Assembly (NCBI RefSeq): GCF_013248905.1
Contig: NZ_JABRVS010000001.1
Location: 4,464,001-4,528,000, forward strand
Direction of reading: 5' to 3'
DNA from: Shewanella sp. VB17
GTDB lineage: Bacteria > Pseudomonadota > Gammaproteobacteria > Enterobacterales > Shewanellaceae
DNA length: 64,000 nucleotides
The translations under genes were made by a program, and so were the position numbers. The first letter of the stretch is position 1. Every line of letters starts with the position of its first letter. Under the pieces are notes generated by a model, which ran no database searches, had not been told where the DNA came from, and was given only the letters and a program-made list of their open reading frames with translations. This document shows positions 9,123 to 18,315 of the stretch, one piece after another.

Positions 9123-11810
9123 CTAAAATACGAATTGTTGGAAAAAACGTTCGCGCCCACACAAAAGCAATGCTGATCGCTTATGTGGAAAATCAAATTC
9201 AAATAACTTCTCCATTCCCACTCTAGCATTGAGTTTCTGTACTCGATGATTATCTGCTCTCGGCTCGCCTACAATCGACTCCATCCTTTCCTCTTGCTGG
9301 AAACAGAACTGAAGTATCGCTCGTCCCCACGTATCAAAATAGGTTCCACCTCGGTAAGCCATTTTACCGACTAACATATGCAACCCTTTATCAAACTGGC
9401 CATATTGGTAATGTGGGCCAATCCGATCTTCTGCGGCCCAATACACCTCAAAATACCCAAATGACACGCCGTCAAATTCACCAATAACACTATAAGCATG
9501 TTTATCTTTTTTCTGTTTAAGTAAGTAATTGCGGTGCAGTTCGAGAGCTCCTTCTAACTCCCACATCTTGGCTACGCTAGGTTCATTATGCCAACGGTGG
9601 AATGCCATAAGATCTCTGTCCACATCAATCACGCGAAACGTCAGAACCCGTTTCAAATGATAGTAATAACGCTGAAAAACAATACCACTTGGATGAGGTG
9701 GCCTTACCGGATGCACAGCGCCATTTCCCGCTTCAGTCAATCTAATTGGAGTATTATCTTGTAGTGCATGCAGCCATATCGGAGCTAATTCGAGAAATTC
9801 GCTGAGTGAAATATGCTTTTCACCTTCAGGCCAATTAGTCACAACAACTTTTTGCACAGACAAGCTAAAAAATGCATGTTCTAGCCCGCTCCACCACACC
9901 CAAAGATCATAAAAGTCAACTTGCTCACAATGAAGTTCACAACAGGTATCATTTTGCATCACAGCATAAAATCTGGCCAAACTCTGACCTAATTCTTTAA
10001 TAGTAAACCTCAGAGATGACTGGTTTTTTTCGTGATCAACCAGCGTCAATTGACGCCCTCCTGGCAATGGCTTATGAATACGATTTTCTGATGTTTGAGC
10101 TTGTGGCCAACATAAGGGATTGGCAATATCACAATATATGCTCGTGGGATCATCAAGCGTCGCCTCATTATAATCAAAGAGAAAACAGAAGAAATTACGT
10201 TTCCAACCGAGTGTTGGTGAGAACAAAATATAGCGATAAAAAGAATCATCTTTGGGGCTTTGCTTAAGCAGACGATCAAAATGATCTCGACATAAAGCCC
10301 ACAGCCTAACTTCATCCACTGCGCCCGATGCGGCAATCGCCGCGATGGTATTGAGTAAGCTATTTCCTATCACATAATACGCATGGTAAGGATTAAGTTG
10401 CGCCGCTTCCATGTAATATTCAGGCGCTTCATGATCTAATACTTGAGGAAAAGACTGTTTGGCCTGTGATGTCAAACCAAAGCCTTGGCAATCTCTAATG
10501 CCAACACCAATAGGCATCCCTTCGTCTATTTCAATCAACAGATTTTGCTGATGCGCCAACACCACAATGCCATAATCAGAACGTGCCACACATAAAGGTG
10601 ATATCACCTTATCCATAAAAGCCTGCATCCAATGACAGGCAGTTTCACTCATTGAGCAGCCATTATGCTCAGCATAATCTTTGAACCAGGTGAGTAAATG
10701 ACCATCGCTATCAGGTATAGGGTTTTGATTTAACGTGGCCAGCATATAAAAACGCTGGGCGTCTAATGCCTGTTCATCATCTGAGCCAGAATAAAAAAGA
10801 TTGTCGCGAAAACACACAAGAGGTAAATCTAGCACTGCTTCATTGTCTCCAAGTACTGAGCACCACATTGGCTCTTCAATAAAGTAAGCGCGTTCAAAAC
10901 GCTGCTTAAGCTCCTCTGCAGCAGGTGTCGCCATCAACTTACTGAATTGTATACCTCGGCGCGCTTCAGGCTCTGTCATCAATCGTAATGAGTTAGTCAA
11001 CCGCACTGGCAATGACACTTTCAACATCCAACGACAATCAGGGTGATAAATCGCACGTGAAGATGAGGTTGCCGTCCAACCTCCACTCCTTAACTTCAGA
11101 TCAATAACGCTACCCTCAGCAATCTGTTGGGCAGACTGCATAAGTCGCCATTCTCTTGCCTGTAGCGGGTGCATAGGCAATGGCAACCAAGTATCATCAG
11201 GTAGCACATTCATCTGTTTGCCTGTTGCGTTTTTAAAGAAAGCCATTAGCTCTTCTTCAAGACAGCCACCAACAAACTCACCAACCAAACGCTCCTGTTT
11301 TACGGCAAACCATTCAATCGCAAACTGTCTACCAAATTCAGGTAGATAAGCTTCTTGTTCATCTTGTAACAATGGTTCATTACACTTAGGCGCTGGATGC
11401 ATACTGTGCCCACCGACTAAACTTTGCTCTAAAGCGATAAAACCACCGCTAAGCTGCTCACCTTGAGAACGCTGAATAAGTGCATCACTCGCGCGGTGTA
11501 TATAATCATCAGAATTAAGTACACGTTGAAGAAACTGTGATTTTTTCTGTTCACTGATGCCACTAAAACACGTATCGAGCAACAGTGGTATTGCATGTTC
11601 AAAACTAATCGCTTGTACTAACGTAGCATCGTTAAGAAGGACTTGTCCTGTGTATCGATGACGTCCAGACGGTGATACATAATTAAGCGGTATATCAAGC
11701 TTCCTTCCATCATTCAACGTCAATGTGAGTCTTTGCGCTATAATGTTCACGCACGAAGTTTCTAGCAGCAGGCTATTGAGGAAATGCTGCATCGTTAAAA
11801 GGTGTATCAT
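9123..11810 (-). CDS. Fused NIS siderophore synthetase (IucA-like) and N-hydroxylysine acetyltransferase (IucB-like)
   Basis: An 895-residue two-enzyme fusion. Residues about 1-560 are an IucA/IucC-type synthetase that joins an amine or hydroxamate to citrate through an acyl-adenylate. Visible family blocks are 'LVGGHSMHPAPK' (131-142), 'MHPLQAREW' (213-221), 'TATSSSRAIYHPD' (246-258) and 'KVSLPVRLTNSLR' (264-276), followed by the FhuF-like half. Residues about 724-895 form a GNAT acyltransferase like IucB ('FHRWHNEPSV', 'GKMAYRGGTYFDTW', 'GEPRADNHRVQKLNARVGM'). E. coli encodes IucA and IucB separately, so here two consecutive aerobactin steps are on one chain. AGGAG precedes the ATG. The gap to the nitroreductase gene upstream is 35 bases. 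Confidence 0.88.
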   Translation of the reverse strand: MIHLLTMQHFLNSLLLETSCVNIIAQRLTLTLNDGRKLDIPLNYVSPSGRHRYTGQVLLNDATLVQAISFEHAIPLLLDTCFSGISEQKKSQFLQRVLNSDDYIHRASDALIQRSQGEQLSGGFIALEQSLVGGHSMHPAPKCNEPLLQDEQEAYLPEFGRQFAIEWFAVKQERLVGEFVGGCLEEELMAFFKNATGKQMNVLPDDTWLPLPMHPLQAREWRLMQSAQQIAEGSVIDLKLRSGGWTATSSSRAIYHPDCRWMLKVSLPVRLTNSLRLMTEPEARRGIQFSKLMATPAAEELKQRFERAYFIEEPMWCSVLGDNEAVLDLPLVCFRDNLFYSGSDDEQALDAQRFYMLATLNQNPIPDSDGHLLTWFKDYAEHNGCSMSETACHWMQAFMDKVISPLCVARSDYGIVVLAHQQNLLIEIDEGMPIGVGIRDCQGFGLTSQAKQSFPQVLDHEAPEYYMEAAQLNPYHAYYVIGNSLLNTIAAIAASGAVDEVRLWALCRDHFDRLLKQSPKDDSFYRYILFSPTLGWKRNFFCFLFDYNEATLDDPTSIYCDIANPLCWPQAQTSENRIHKPLPGGRQLTLVDHEKNQSSLRFTIKELGQSLARFYAVMQNDTCCELHCEQVDFYDLWVWWSGLEHAFFSLSVQKVVVTNWPEGEKHISLSEFLELAPIWLHALQDNTPIRLTEAGNGAVHPVRPPHPSGIVFQRYYYHLKRVLTFRVIDVDRDLMAFHRWHNEPSVAKMWELEGALELHRNYLLKQKKDKHAYSVIGEFDGVSFGYFEVYWAAEDRIGPHYQYGQFDKGLHMLVGKMAYRGGTYFDTWGRAILQFCFQQEERMESIVGEPRADNHRVQKLNARVGMEKLFEFDFPHKRSALLLCGRERFFQQFVF

Positions 11811-11845
11811 GAATGACTCCTATATTATCTGCCGTGATGAGACAC

Positions 11846-12421
11846 TTACGATGTCTCTTCTATCAACCACTTAACAGTATACTTCTTAGCACTGTGGCGA
11901 TGCTTAATGCGCTTTTCTTGAGGGGTTCCCAATACCAAAAAGCCTACAGGCACATGACTCTCGTTTAATCCGAGTTGTTCCCTTACATTGGGTAAATCAG
12001 CCGCTTCAGTCGAATACCAAATTCCACCAAAGCCACTTGCATCAGCAGCCAACAAAATCATTTGGCAAGCGGCAGCTGCAGATAACACCTGATCTTGTCG
12101 AGATATCTCTTTGTGTGCTTTCACTGCAGCAGACACTAACACCAACATCGGAGCTTGGCGCAAATAATTAGCCAAACGATTCACTTGACTCATATCGATA
12201 TTAACTTCAGAAGCCGCCCACGCCCTGCCCAATAACTCCACAAGCTCATTAACCTGTTGACGCTCAATGACCAAGAAATGCCAAGGGGTTAAATGTCCGT
12301 GATCTGGCGTACTCATTGCCGTTTGTAAAATAGCATCCAGCTGCTCTCCAGCAGGAGAGGGCTGCATCAATTCATGAACGTGATAAGAGACGCGCTGTTG
12401 TAAAAATTCAATTAGTTCCAT
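11846..12421 (-). CDS. Nitroreductase-family flavoprotein inside the siderophore operon
   Basis: A 191-residue FMN-dependent NAD(P)H nitroreductase fold of the short YdjA-like type. Visible family blocks are 'RQAPMLVLVSA', 'AAACQMILLAADASGFGGIWYS' and 'VPVGFLVLGTPQEK'. I use the ATG at 12421; an in-frame TTG at 12442 would add seven residues. Either start overlaps the end of the FhuB-like gene (stop at 12408), so translation is coupled. No FhuF-type or siderophore-interacting ferric reductase is seen in the operon, so a role in releasing iron from the imported siderophore is plausible, but this is inference from position. Confidence 0.82.
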   Translation of the reverse strand: MELIEFLQQRVSYHVHELMQPSPAGEQLDAILQTAMSTPDHGHLTPWHFLVIERQQVNELVELLGRAWAASEVNIDMSQVNRLANYLRQAPMLVLVSAAVKAHKEISRQDQVLSAAAACQMILLAADASGFGGIWYSTEAADLPNVREQLGLNESHVPVGFLVLGTPQEKRIKHRHSAKKYTVKWLIEETS

Positions 12422-14339
12422 AACTTTGTTTTCGATACCCAATAAAAAGCAAAAGTAAGAAGTAGAAGCTACCCAAGATAGACACCACTAAGCCCGCAGC
12501 AATCTCAAAAGGCGGCATTAAACTGCGACCTAGGCCATCGGCCCATATCAGTAAAATTGCCCCAGTAAGACCCGCAGCAGGAATAAGATGTACATGCCGA
12601 TACAAACCAAGCAGACGCGCGCAATGAGGGGCCAACAAACCAACAAAGCTGATCGCACCGACACTGGAGATAGCAACCGCGGTCAATGTTGCCGCAACGG
12701 CTAACAACATCAATCGATAAGGCCTCAAAGCAACGCCCACGACTTGAGGAATAATCTCACCAAGCGGCATAATGTCTAAGCTACGCAATATTGGGGCTAT
12801 CATCATTAACGCGACCAAGAGTGTCGCTGCCAGTGGGACAATGCTTTGCGCTGATGCACCATAGGTTGTGCCTGACAACCACATCAGCGTCACCGTTGAG
12901 GTCGTACTGCCAAAGGTCAGCAAAATATGAGTTGCCGTGCCAGTAAAAGCAGAAATGACAATACCAAACAGCGCAAGTTGAGAGACGCTGAGTTGAAGTT
13001 TTAACCCCCAAAACAACAAGCCAATCACCATCAATGCACCTGCTAAACCCGCTAATGTGAGTAACCCTTGGCTTGCCCCTGGATAAACCACCAACAAACA
13101 GGCAATAAACATTACCGCGCAAGTACTGACCCCAGAAATATCTGGGCTAGCTAGCGGATTGCGGAACAAGGTTTGAAGTAGGGTACCGCCACAGGCCAAT
13201 GCAAAACCAGCTAACCCTGCGAGTACGATTCGATTACTGACCCAATCAGAGCCAATGGCAGAAGTAGGCTCACTCCAGTACCAAATAGTTGCGACCAACA
13301 CAGTAATGAGTAATAACGTAACCTTTGTTGCTGACCAAGTAAGCAAAGGGCGCAAACCAATAACTTGCTCTTCAGTCGCCGCAAGTGCTCGACCACTGCG
13401 ACCAAACAAGAGTATGAGAAAAAAAGGAGTTCCGATTAGGGCTGCGAAAGCCCCCGTAGGTAAACGGTAACCAAGGAACAACAAGCTACGTGAACACCAT
13501 TCAGCCAATAGTACTAACATCGCACCAATAATAAGCGACATTAACCACAGGCTCCCAATATTACGCCCCTGATATTTGTTCACCATTATATGACGCGCAA
13601 GGTGAGGAGCCATTAGACCGATAAAACCTATCATCCCCACCATCGCTGTCGCCAGTGCTGCTTGTGCTACCGCTAGGAATAAAATACACCTACGCCATCG
13701 ATTAACAGATAAACCAAGGGCATGAGCATGGGTTTCTCCCAGCTGAAATAGCGACAGCTTAGGCAATACCAATACGCTCAACAGCAGCGTGACGATAGCA
13801 GGAATAGAAAATTGAGATATTGGGCCCGCTGAGCTTTGTAGGACTTGACCACTGCCCCATAAAAAAAGTCCATCCGTTTCATGTTCAAAATAGAGTAAAA
13901 AAACCGATGCTACCGCACCAGCGCTAAGCCCTATCGCCATGCCGACTAAGACCACAGGTAATTTTCCACCACCGATAACTCTGCTAACGAGGAGTACAAT
14001 TAAAGAAACTGAAGCGCTGCCTAAAAATGCGGCCCCCCAAACAAAAACTAATCCCCCTTCTGGGTAACCAACTCGAGCTAAAACCGCACCTAATAATGCA
14101 CCAGAAGCAATGCCTAAAGTCGATGGCGATGCAAAGTCATTATCAAGAGAGACTTGTATTAATACACCAGAGCTTGCTAACAAGGCGCCCGTAACTATAG
14201 CCATCATTACCGTAGGTAACCAAATAGCATTAAACATTACCTCACCAAGAAGGGGATCGACAACTGAAGCTGACGTCGTCAAGTAACCCACTATCACCAC
14301 AATTAAAGAAAACACAGAGGCACTAAGGTATTTAACCAT
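12408..14339 (-). CDS. fhuB: FhuB-like fused ferric-siderophore ABC permease
   Basis: A 643-residue inner-membrane permease made of two tandem FecCD/BtuC-type halves, matching the FhuB architecture (about 660 residues in E. coli). Each half has the conserved 'GxIxFVGLxAPHxAR' block: 'MIGFIGLMAPHLARHIM' in the first and 'AISFVGLLAPHCARLLG' in the second, the sites that contact the ATPase. I start it at the ATG at 14339, which has GGGGAG 5-10 bases upstream and opens 'MVKYLSASVFSL'; a longer frame to 14459 adds a Cys-rich non-hydrophobic leader and lies in the previous gene. It overlaps the binding-protein gene by 8 bases. Confidence 0.9.
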   Translation of the reverse strand: MVKYLSASVFSLIVVIVGYLTTSASVVDPLLGEVMFNAIWLPTVMMAIVTGALLASSGVLIQVSLDNDFASPSTLGIASGALLGAVLARVGYPEGGLVFVWGAAFLGSASVSLIVLLVSRVIGGGKLPVVLVGMAIGLSAGAVASVFLLYFEHETDGLFLWGSGQVLQSSAGPISQFSIPAIVTLLLSVLVLPKLSLFQLGETHAHALGLSVNRWRRCILFLAVAQAALATAMVGMIGFIGLMAPHLARHIMVNKYQGRNIGSLWLMSLIIGAMLVLLAEWCSRSLLFLGYRLPTGAFAALIGTPFFLILLFGRSGRALAATEEQVIGLRPLLTWSATKVTLLLITVLVATIWYWSEPTSAIGSDWVSNRIVLAGLAGFALACGGTLLQTLFRNPLASPDISGVSTCAVMFIACLLVVYPGASQGLLTLAGLAGALMVIGLLFWGLKLQLSVSQLALFGIVISAFTGTATHILLTFGSTTSTVTLMWLSGTTYGASAQSIVPLAATLLVALMMIAPILRSLDIMPLGEIIPQVVGVALRPYRLMLLAVAATLTAVAISSVGAISFVGLLAPHCARLLGLYRHVHLIPAAGLTGAILLIWADGLGRSLMPPFEIAAGLVVSILGSFYFLLLLFIGYRKQSYGTN

Positions 14340-15297
14340 GTTGCTCCCCTTGCCAAGTGAGTAATGAGTGTATAAATGCTTCGGCCATGCGTTGAATTGA
14401 AACGGGCCCACCAAAGCTCCACAAAGGTGGCACCTCAGAAAAACGCCCGTGTTTAACAAACGGAAGATGAGGCCAAACCGGGGAACTTGTCATGCGTTCA
14501 CTGTCAGTCTGGTTACCCGCAAGGAGCAGGTGCGTATCATCCAACTCTGGTAATTGCTCCAACTGCAAGTGGACAAAATCTTTACCCGGCAGTCTTGAGT
14601 GCCAGCGATAATTCAACCCCAGCTGCTGAGCAACAGAGCCTGCCAAACTGCGTTTTGAAAAAATGCGCAGCCCGTATCCCATACCAACAAACTTACCATA
14701 AGTCACGGAGCTATTTTCTAGCCCCGCGTCAATAAGCTGTTTACGTAAGTCACTCAAGCCTTGCTTCATCGTAAATAGCAGCTGCGCTGCTTTTTCCTGT
14801 TGTCTTGTTGCAACCGCTAATTGCTTAAAAACAACCTGAGAATAATCAAAATAACGAAAATCATCTTGATCGATATTAGGAAACTGCTGGTAAAGCAAGG
14901 TTGGCGCAATACGGCTAAGCATAGGGTACAAGCCTTGATGACGAAAATCATAACCAATGATCAGATCAGGCTTGAGCTTAGCGATTGCAGTCAGATTAGG
15001 CTCTTGTCGGCGCCCAACTTCGACAACACTTGAAGGTAGCTCAGGATGATTGGTTTGCCATTTACGATATCCCTTCGCTTCTGTTACCCCAATGGGTTCA
15101 ACTCCCAGTGACAACAACATTTCAGCAGCCGACCAATTGAGTGCCACAACGCGTAACGCAGGCTCAGCTAATCTGACACATGTCGATAGACAAACCTCTA
15201 TTGGCCCTTTTGCTCCCATAACGGGCTTAGTCGGCTCTGATGCGACTGACACACTTGTCATCACAGCTAATATCAAGGCAATCATCATACGCATCAT
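14332..15297 (-). CDS. fhuD: FhuD-like periplasmic ferric-siderophore binding protein
   Basis: A 321-residue substrate-binding protein of the class III (BtuF/FhuD) type with a Sec signal peptide at about 1-20 (MIALILAVMTSVSVAS). Family features are 'RVVALNWSAAEMLLSLGVEPIGVTEA', 'PDLIIGYDF' and 'LLLAGNQTDSERM'. It would take the ferric siderophore from the outer-membrane receptor and deliver it to the permease. It overlaps the ATPase gene by 4 bases (ATGA) and the permease gene by 8 bases. No lipobox Cys is seen, so it should be soluble. Confidence 0.88.
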   Translation of the reverse strand: MMRMMIALILAVMTSVSVASEPTKPVMGAKGPIEVCLSTCVRLAEPALRVVALNWSAAEMLLSLGVEPIGVTEAKGYRKWQTNHPELPSSVVEVGRRQEPNLTAIAKLKPDLIIGYDFRHQGLYPMLSRIAPTLLYQQFPNIDQDDFRYFDYSQVVFKQLAVATRQQEKAAQLLFTMKQGLSDLRKQLIDAGLENSSVTYGKFVGMGYGLRIFSKRSLAGSVAQQLGLNYRWHSRLPGKDFVHLQLEQLPELDDTHLLLAGNQTDSERMTSSPVWPHLPFVKHGRFSEVPPLWSFGGPVSIQRMAEAFIHSLLTWQGEQHG

Positions 15298-16073
15298 GCC
15301 TGCACCTCAGTCAATAAAATACGTTGACCATCAATGGTATGATCACGAACAGGGGTTCGATAAACATGACTCACACGTTCAGCTGTTATCACCTCATCAA
15401 CCTTACCTGACGCAAGCATCACACCTTGATCTAATAACATGGCACGATCACTGTATTGCAGTGCTTGATTTAAATCATGCAATACCCAAATAATCGTCTT
15501 GTTATATTCACGATTAAGTCGACGGACAATATCGAGTAAGCCTTGCTGATGATTAATATCGAGCCAAGATGTTGGCTCATCCAACATTAAAATCGGCGTA
15601 TCCTGAGCCAGTACCATAGCTAACCAGCAGCGTTGTAATTCCCCTCCAGATAATCCACTAAGCAAACGGTCTCGGTAAGGTTCAATCCCTGCAGCGGTAA
15701 TAGCCCAATCTATCAAACGTTGATCTTCGGGGTTAAGGCGACGATACCAAGGTCGATGCGGATGACGTCCAAAGGCAACAAGATCGGCAACAGACAATGT
15801 CGATGGCACTGGATTTCGCTGTGGCATGAATGCTATTTCTCGCGCGACTTTCGCTCTGGATAAGCTCGCGAGCGATTGTTTGCCCAAAAGAACATCCCCT
15901 GCATCAGGCTGCCTAAGCTGGCTTAATACCGACAAAAGCGTTGATTTACCTGAGCCGTTCGGGCCGATTAAGGCCGTTACCGACCCCTTAGGAAACTCAC
16001 CACTCATGTTTTTCAGAATTGATTTCCCTTCTATCTGCAAGGAAACATGGCTAAATGTAAGCACTGATCTCAT
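15294..16073 (-). CDS. fhuC: FhuC-like siderophore ABC transporter ATPase
   Basis: A 259-residue cytoplasmic ATPase with Walker A 'GPNGSGKST', the signature 'LSGGELQRCWLAMVLAQ', Walker B 'ILMLDEPTSWLDI' and the switch His in 'WVLHDLNQAL'. The start chosen is the ATG at 16073 (MRSVLTFSHVSL), one base after the TAG of the receptor gene, which gives the length usual for FhuC; a longer frame to 16148 runs back into the receptor. With the FhuD- and FhuB-like proteins it forms a complete importer. Confidence 0.9.
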   Translation of the reverse strand: MRSVLTFSHVSLQIEGKSILKNMSGEFPKGSVTALIGPNGSGKSTLLSVLSQLRQPDAGDVLLGKQSLASLSRAKVAREIAFMPQRNPVPSTLSVADLVAFGRHPHRPWYRRLNPEDQRLIDWAITAAGIEPYRDRLLSGLSGGELQRCWLAMVLAQDTPILMLDEPTSWLDINHQQGLLDIVRRLNREYNKTIIWVLHDLNQALQYSDRAMLLDQGVMLASGKVDEVITAERVSHVYRTPVRDHTIDGQRILLTEVQA

Positions 16074-16074
16074 C

Positions 16075-18294
16075 CTAAAAAGTCGCACTGTAGCTAATGG
16101 CAAACGTTCTACCTTGGCCATTATGAGTAAAGATTTCCTTTGGTGCACTTAAGCCATATAACATCTGTGAACGTTGGCTCCACAATGTTTCATAATCTCG
16201 ATTAAACAGATTTGTCACACCAAAATTCAAACGACCGACAGCCAATGCATAATAAGTACTCAGGTTTGCTAATGTATAGCTCTGTAATTTAGCGCCACCG
16301 TCATCTTCATAGCTTAAAAAACTATTGACTCTTAACTCTGCACCAAAATCAACCTCGTCATAACCAAGCCACACACTCGCTGAGCTGGGGCTAGCGTAGG
16401 CTGCGGATAAGTCTTGCCAGCTAGCGTTCACTTTCGTTTCACTCTTAACATAATGTGCATTTATGCCGGTATAAATAGCATCACTTAGCTGATAAACAGC
16501 TTGGCCTTCGACCCCATAAATACGCTTGTCATCATCTTCAACAAGTACTGCATAGCTCGTTTTATCAAAGCTGACTGTTTTATCTGACAGTGAAATATAA
16601 GCAGCCACCTGTGCGTTTATATCACCATCATCCATACGCCAACCCAATTCGAATGAATTCGTCTTTACCCCCTCCAGCTCAGATGTAGCAACAGATGTCG
16701 ATGAGACTAAACTGGCGCCTTCACCATTGGGACCATCATACTGACCTTGACCAAAAAACTTAGCAGGATCTGGGACATCAAAACCTTGTGAGACATTGCT
16801 CCACACTTGCATTGCATTGTTAAGATGATAGACACCGCCAAAATTAAACAACCATTCATCGTAATCTGTTTTCCCTCCCTTAATCGTCTCAGGTTTCCCG
16901 TTACCATAAAAACCTAACTGACTAAGGTGTTGTTGTAACACACCGACATTGTCACCCATTTCATGTTTAATGCGCTCATAGCGAAAGCCACCACTGAGTA
17001 ACAGCTCAGGTGTTACTTCCATTTCTAATTGACTAAAGAGCGCAGCATAGCGACTGTCTACATCAGGATAACGCTGAACATTCTGCGCAGGAGTGAACAC
17101 CATGCCGCCAGAGTTCACTGAAGTTACTTGATCAAAAAGGGTTTGATCTGCATCAAATGATTCCTCAGAAGCATCTACACCAAAGGTTGCCGTGACAGTC
17201 TCAAACTCTTTAATCAAGGCTAGTTTTGCGCCTAAGACCGATGTATTTTGCTCAGATGCACCATAAATGGGATAAGCACTTCCAGGTAAAGGTGAGCCTT
17301 GAACCTTGACAATGGTGGGAAATGGGAAAAAACGGATAGATTCACTTCGATAATAAGCTTGAACCAGTAATTGCGAACTCCAAATATCATCATGATGATA
17401 CTGGGTATTGAACATCATACGTTCAGTGTTGGGTTGCTCATTAAGTTGAAGTCCTTCACGTGTTTCAATAAGAGCGGGATTAAACAATCCCATTAGATTT
17501 TCACCTAAATAGGTTGAATAATTAGTATCCTGTTCACTATTATAATATTGTGCGATGACTGATAAAGATTGTTGCTCATCAGCAATAAACTCAAAGTTCG
17601 CCATGACATCTACGGTATCGTTAAACTGCAGATCTGTTTGAGTAATATCTGGACGGACAATATTACCGTTCGCATCATACAAACCACCCGTTTCAGAATA
17701 AGCGAAAGACACTCTTCCCCGCAGTTTTTCACTGCCGCCCGATAGAGCCACTGCAATTTGTTTGCTGTGATCATCGCTGTTATTAAAACCCGTAGCAGCC
17801 CCTATTTTCGTTTCTACCATCAGGTCTTCACTGGCTGCTTTTTTGGTTATAATATTAATAATGCCACCAGCAGCACCCGCACCATATACAGAAGTCGCAC
17901 CAGAAAGTACCTCTACTCGCGCAATATTCAATGGGTCAATACTGTCAAGCTGACGACTGATATTTCGCGTTGAATTAAGCGACACCCCATCTATCATCAC
18001 TAGGGCTGTACGACCACGCAAGTTTTGTGAAAAATTGGTTCGTGCATTACTACCAAAATCGAAAGCGGGGATAAATTGACCAAGCACATTCTTTAAATCA
18101 GCACCTGTATTCAGCGCTTTTTCTAGTTCATATTGATCCACAACCCACATAGTCGCTGCCACATCAGAAATCGCAGTTTCTGTACGATTAGCTGTAATGA
18201 CCATAGTTTCCGATTCACTTGCTTGGCTTAAATTTGCCAAAACCAGTAGCACAAGCGGGCTCAAGCTAGCCACGCATCGAGTGGTGTTATTCAT
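16075..18294 (-). CDS. TonB-dependent ferric-siderophore outer-membrane receptor
   Basis: A 739-residue receptor with a signal peptide at about 1-25 (LVLLVLANLSQAS), then a TonB-box-like 'ETMVITA'. The plug domain follows ('LRGRTALVMIDGVSLN', 'VEVLSGATSVYGAGAAGGIINIIT'). The rest is a 22-strand barrel ending in an aromatic-terminated strand (ISYSATF). It would bind the ferric form of the siderophore made by this locus. It sits between the exporter and ATPase genes, 21 bases after the former. It is not obviously an IutA ortholog, so the exact ligand is inferred from the cluster. Confidence 0.9.
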   Translation of the reverse strand: MNNTTRCVASLSPLVLLVLANLSQASESETMVITANRTETAISDVAATMWVVDQYELEKALNTGADLKNVLGQFIPAFDFGSNARTNFSQNLRGRTALVMIDGVSLNSTRNISRQLDSIDPLNIARVEVLSGATSVYGAGAAGGIINIITKKAASEDLMVETKIGAATGFNNSDDHSKQIAVALSGGSEKLRGRVSFAYSETGGLYDANGNIVRPDITQTDLQFNDTVDVMANFEFIADEQQSLSVIAQYYNSEQDTNYSTYLGENLMGLFNPALIETREGLQLNEQPNTERMMFNTQYHHDDIWSSQLLVQAYYRSESIRFFPFPTIVKVQGSPLPGSAYPIYGASEQNTSVLGAKLALIKEFETVTATFGVDASEESFDADQTLFDQVTSVNSGGMVFTPAQNVQRYPDVDSRYAALFSQLEMEVTPELLLSGGFRYERIKHEMGDNVGVLQQHLSQLGFYGNGKPETIKGGKTDYDEWLFNFGGVYHLNNAMQVWSNVSQGFDVPDPAKFFGQGQYDGPNGEGASLVSSTSVATSELEGVKTNSFELGWRMDDGDINAQVAAYISLSDKTVSFDKTSYAVLVEDDDKRIYGVEGQAVYQLSDAIYTGINAHYVKSETKVNASWQDLSAAYASPSSASVWLGYDEVDFGAELRVNSFLSYEDDGGAKLQSYTLANLSTYYALAVGRLNFGVTNLFNRDYETLWSQRSQMLYGLSAPKEIFTHNGQGRTFAISYSATF

Positions 18295-18315
18295 AATAGT
18301 AGATATCCATTCTTA

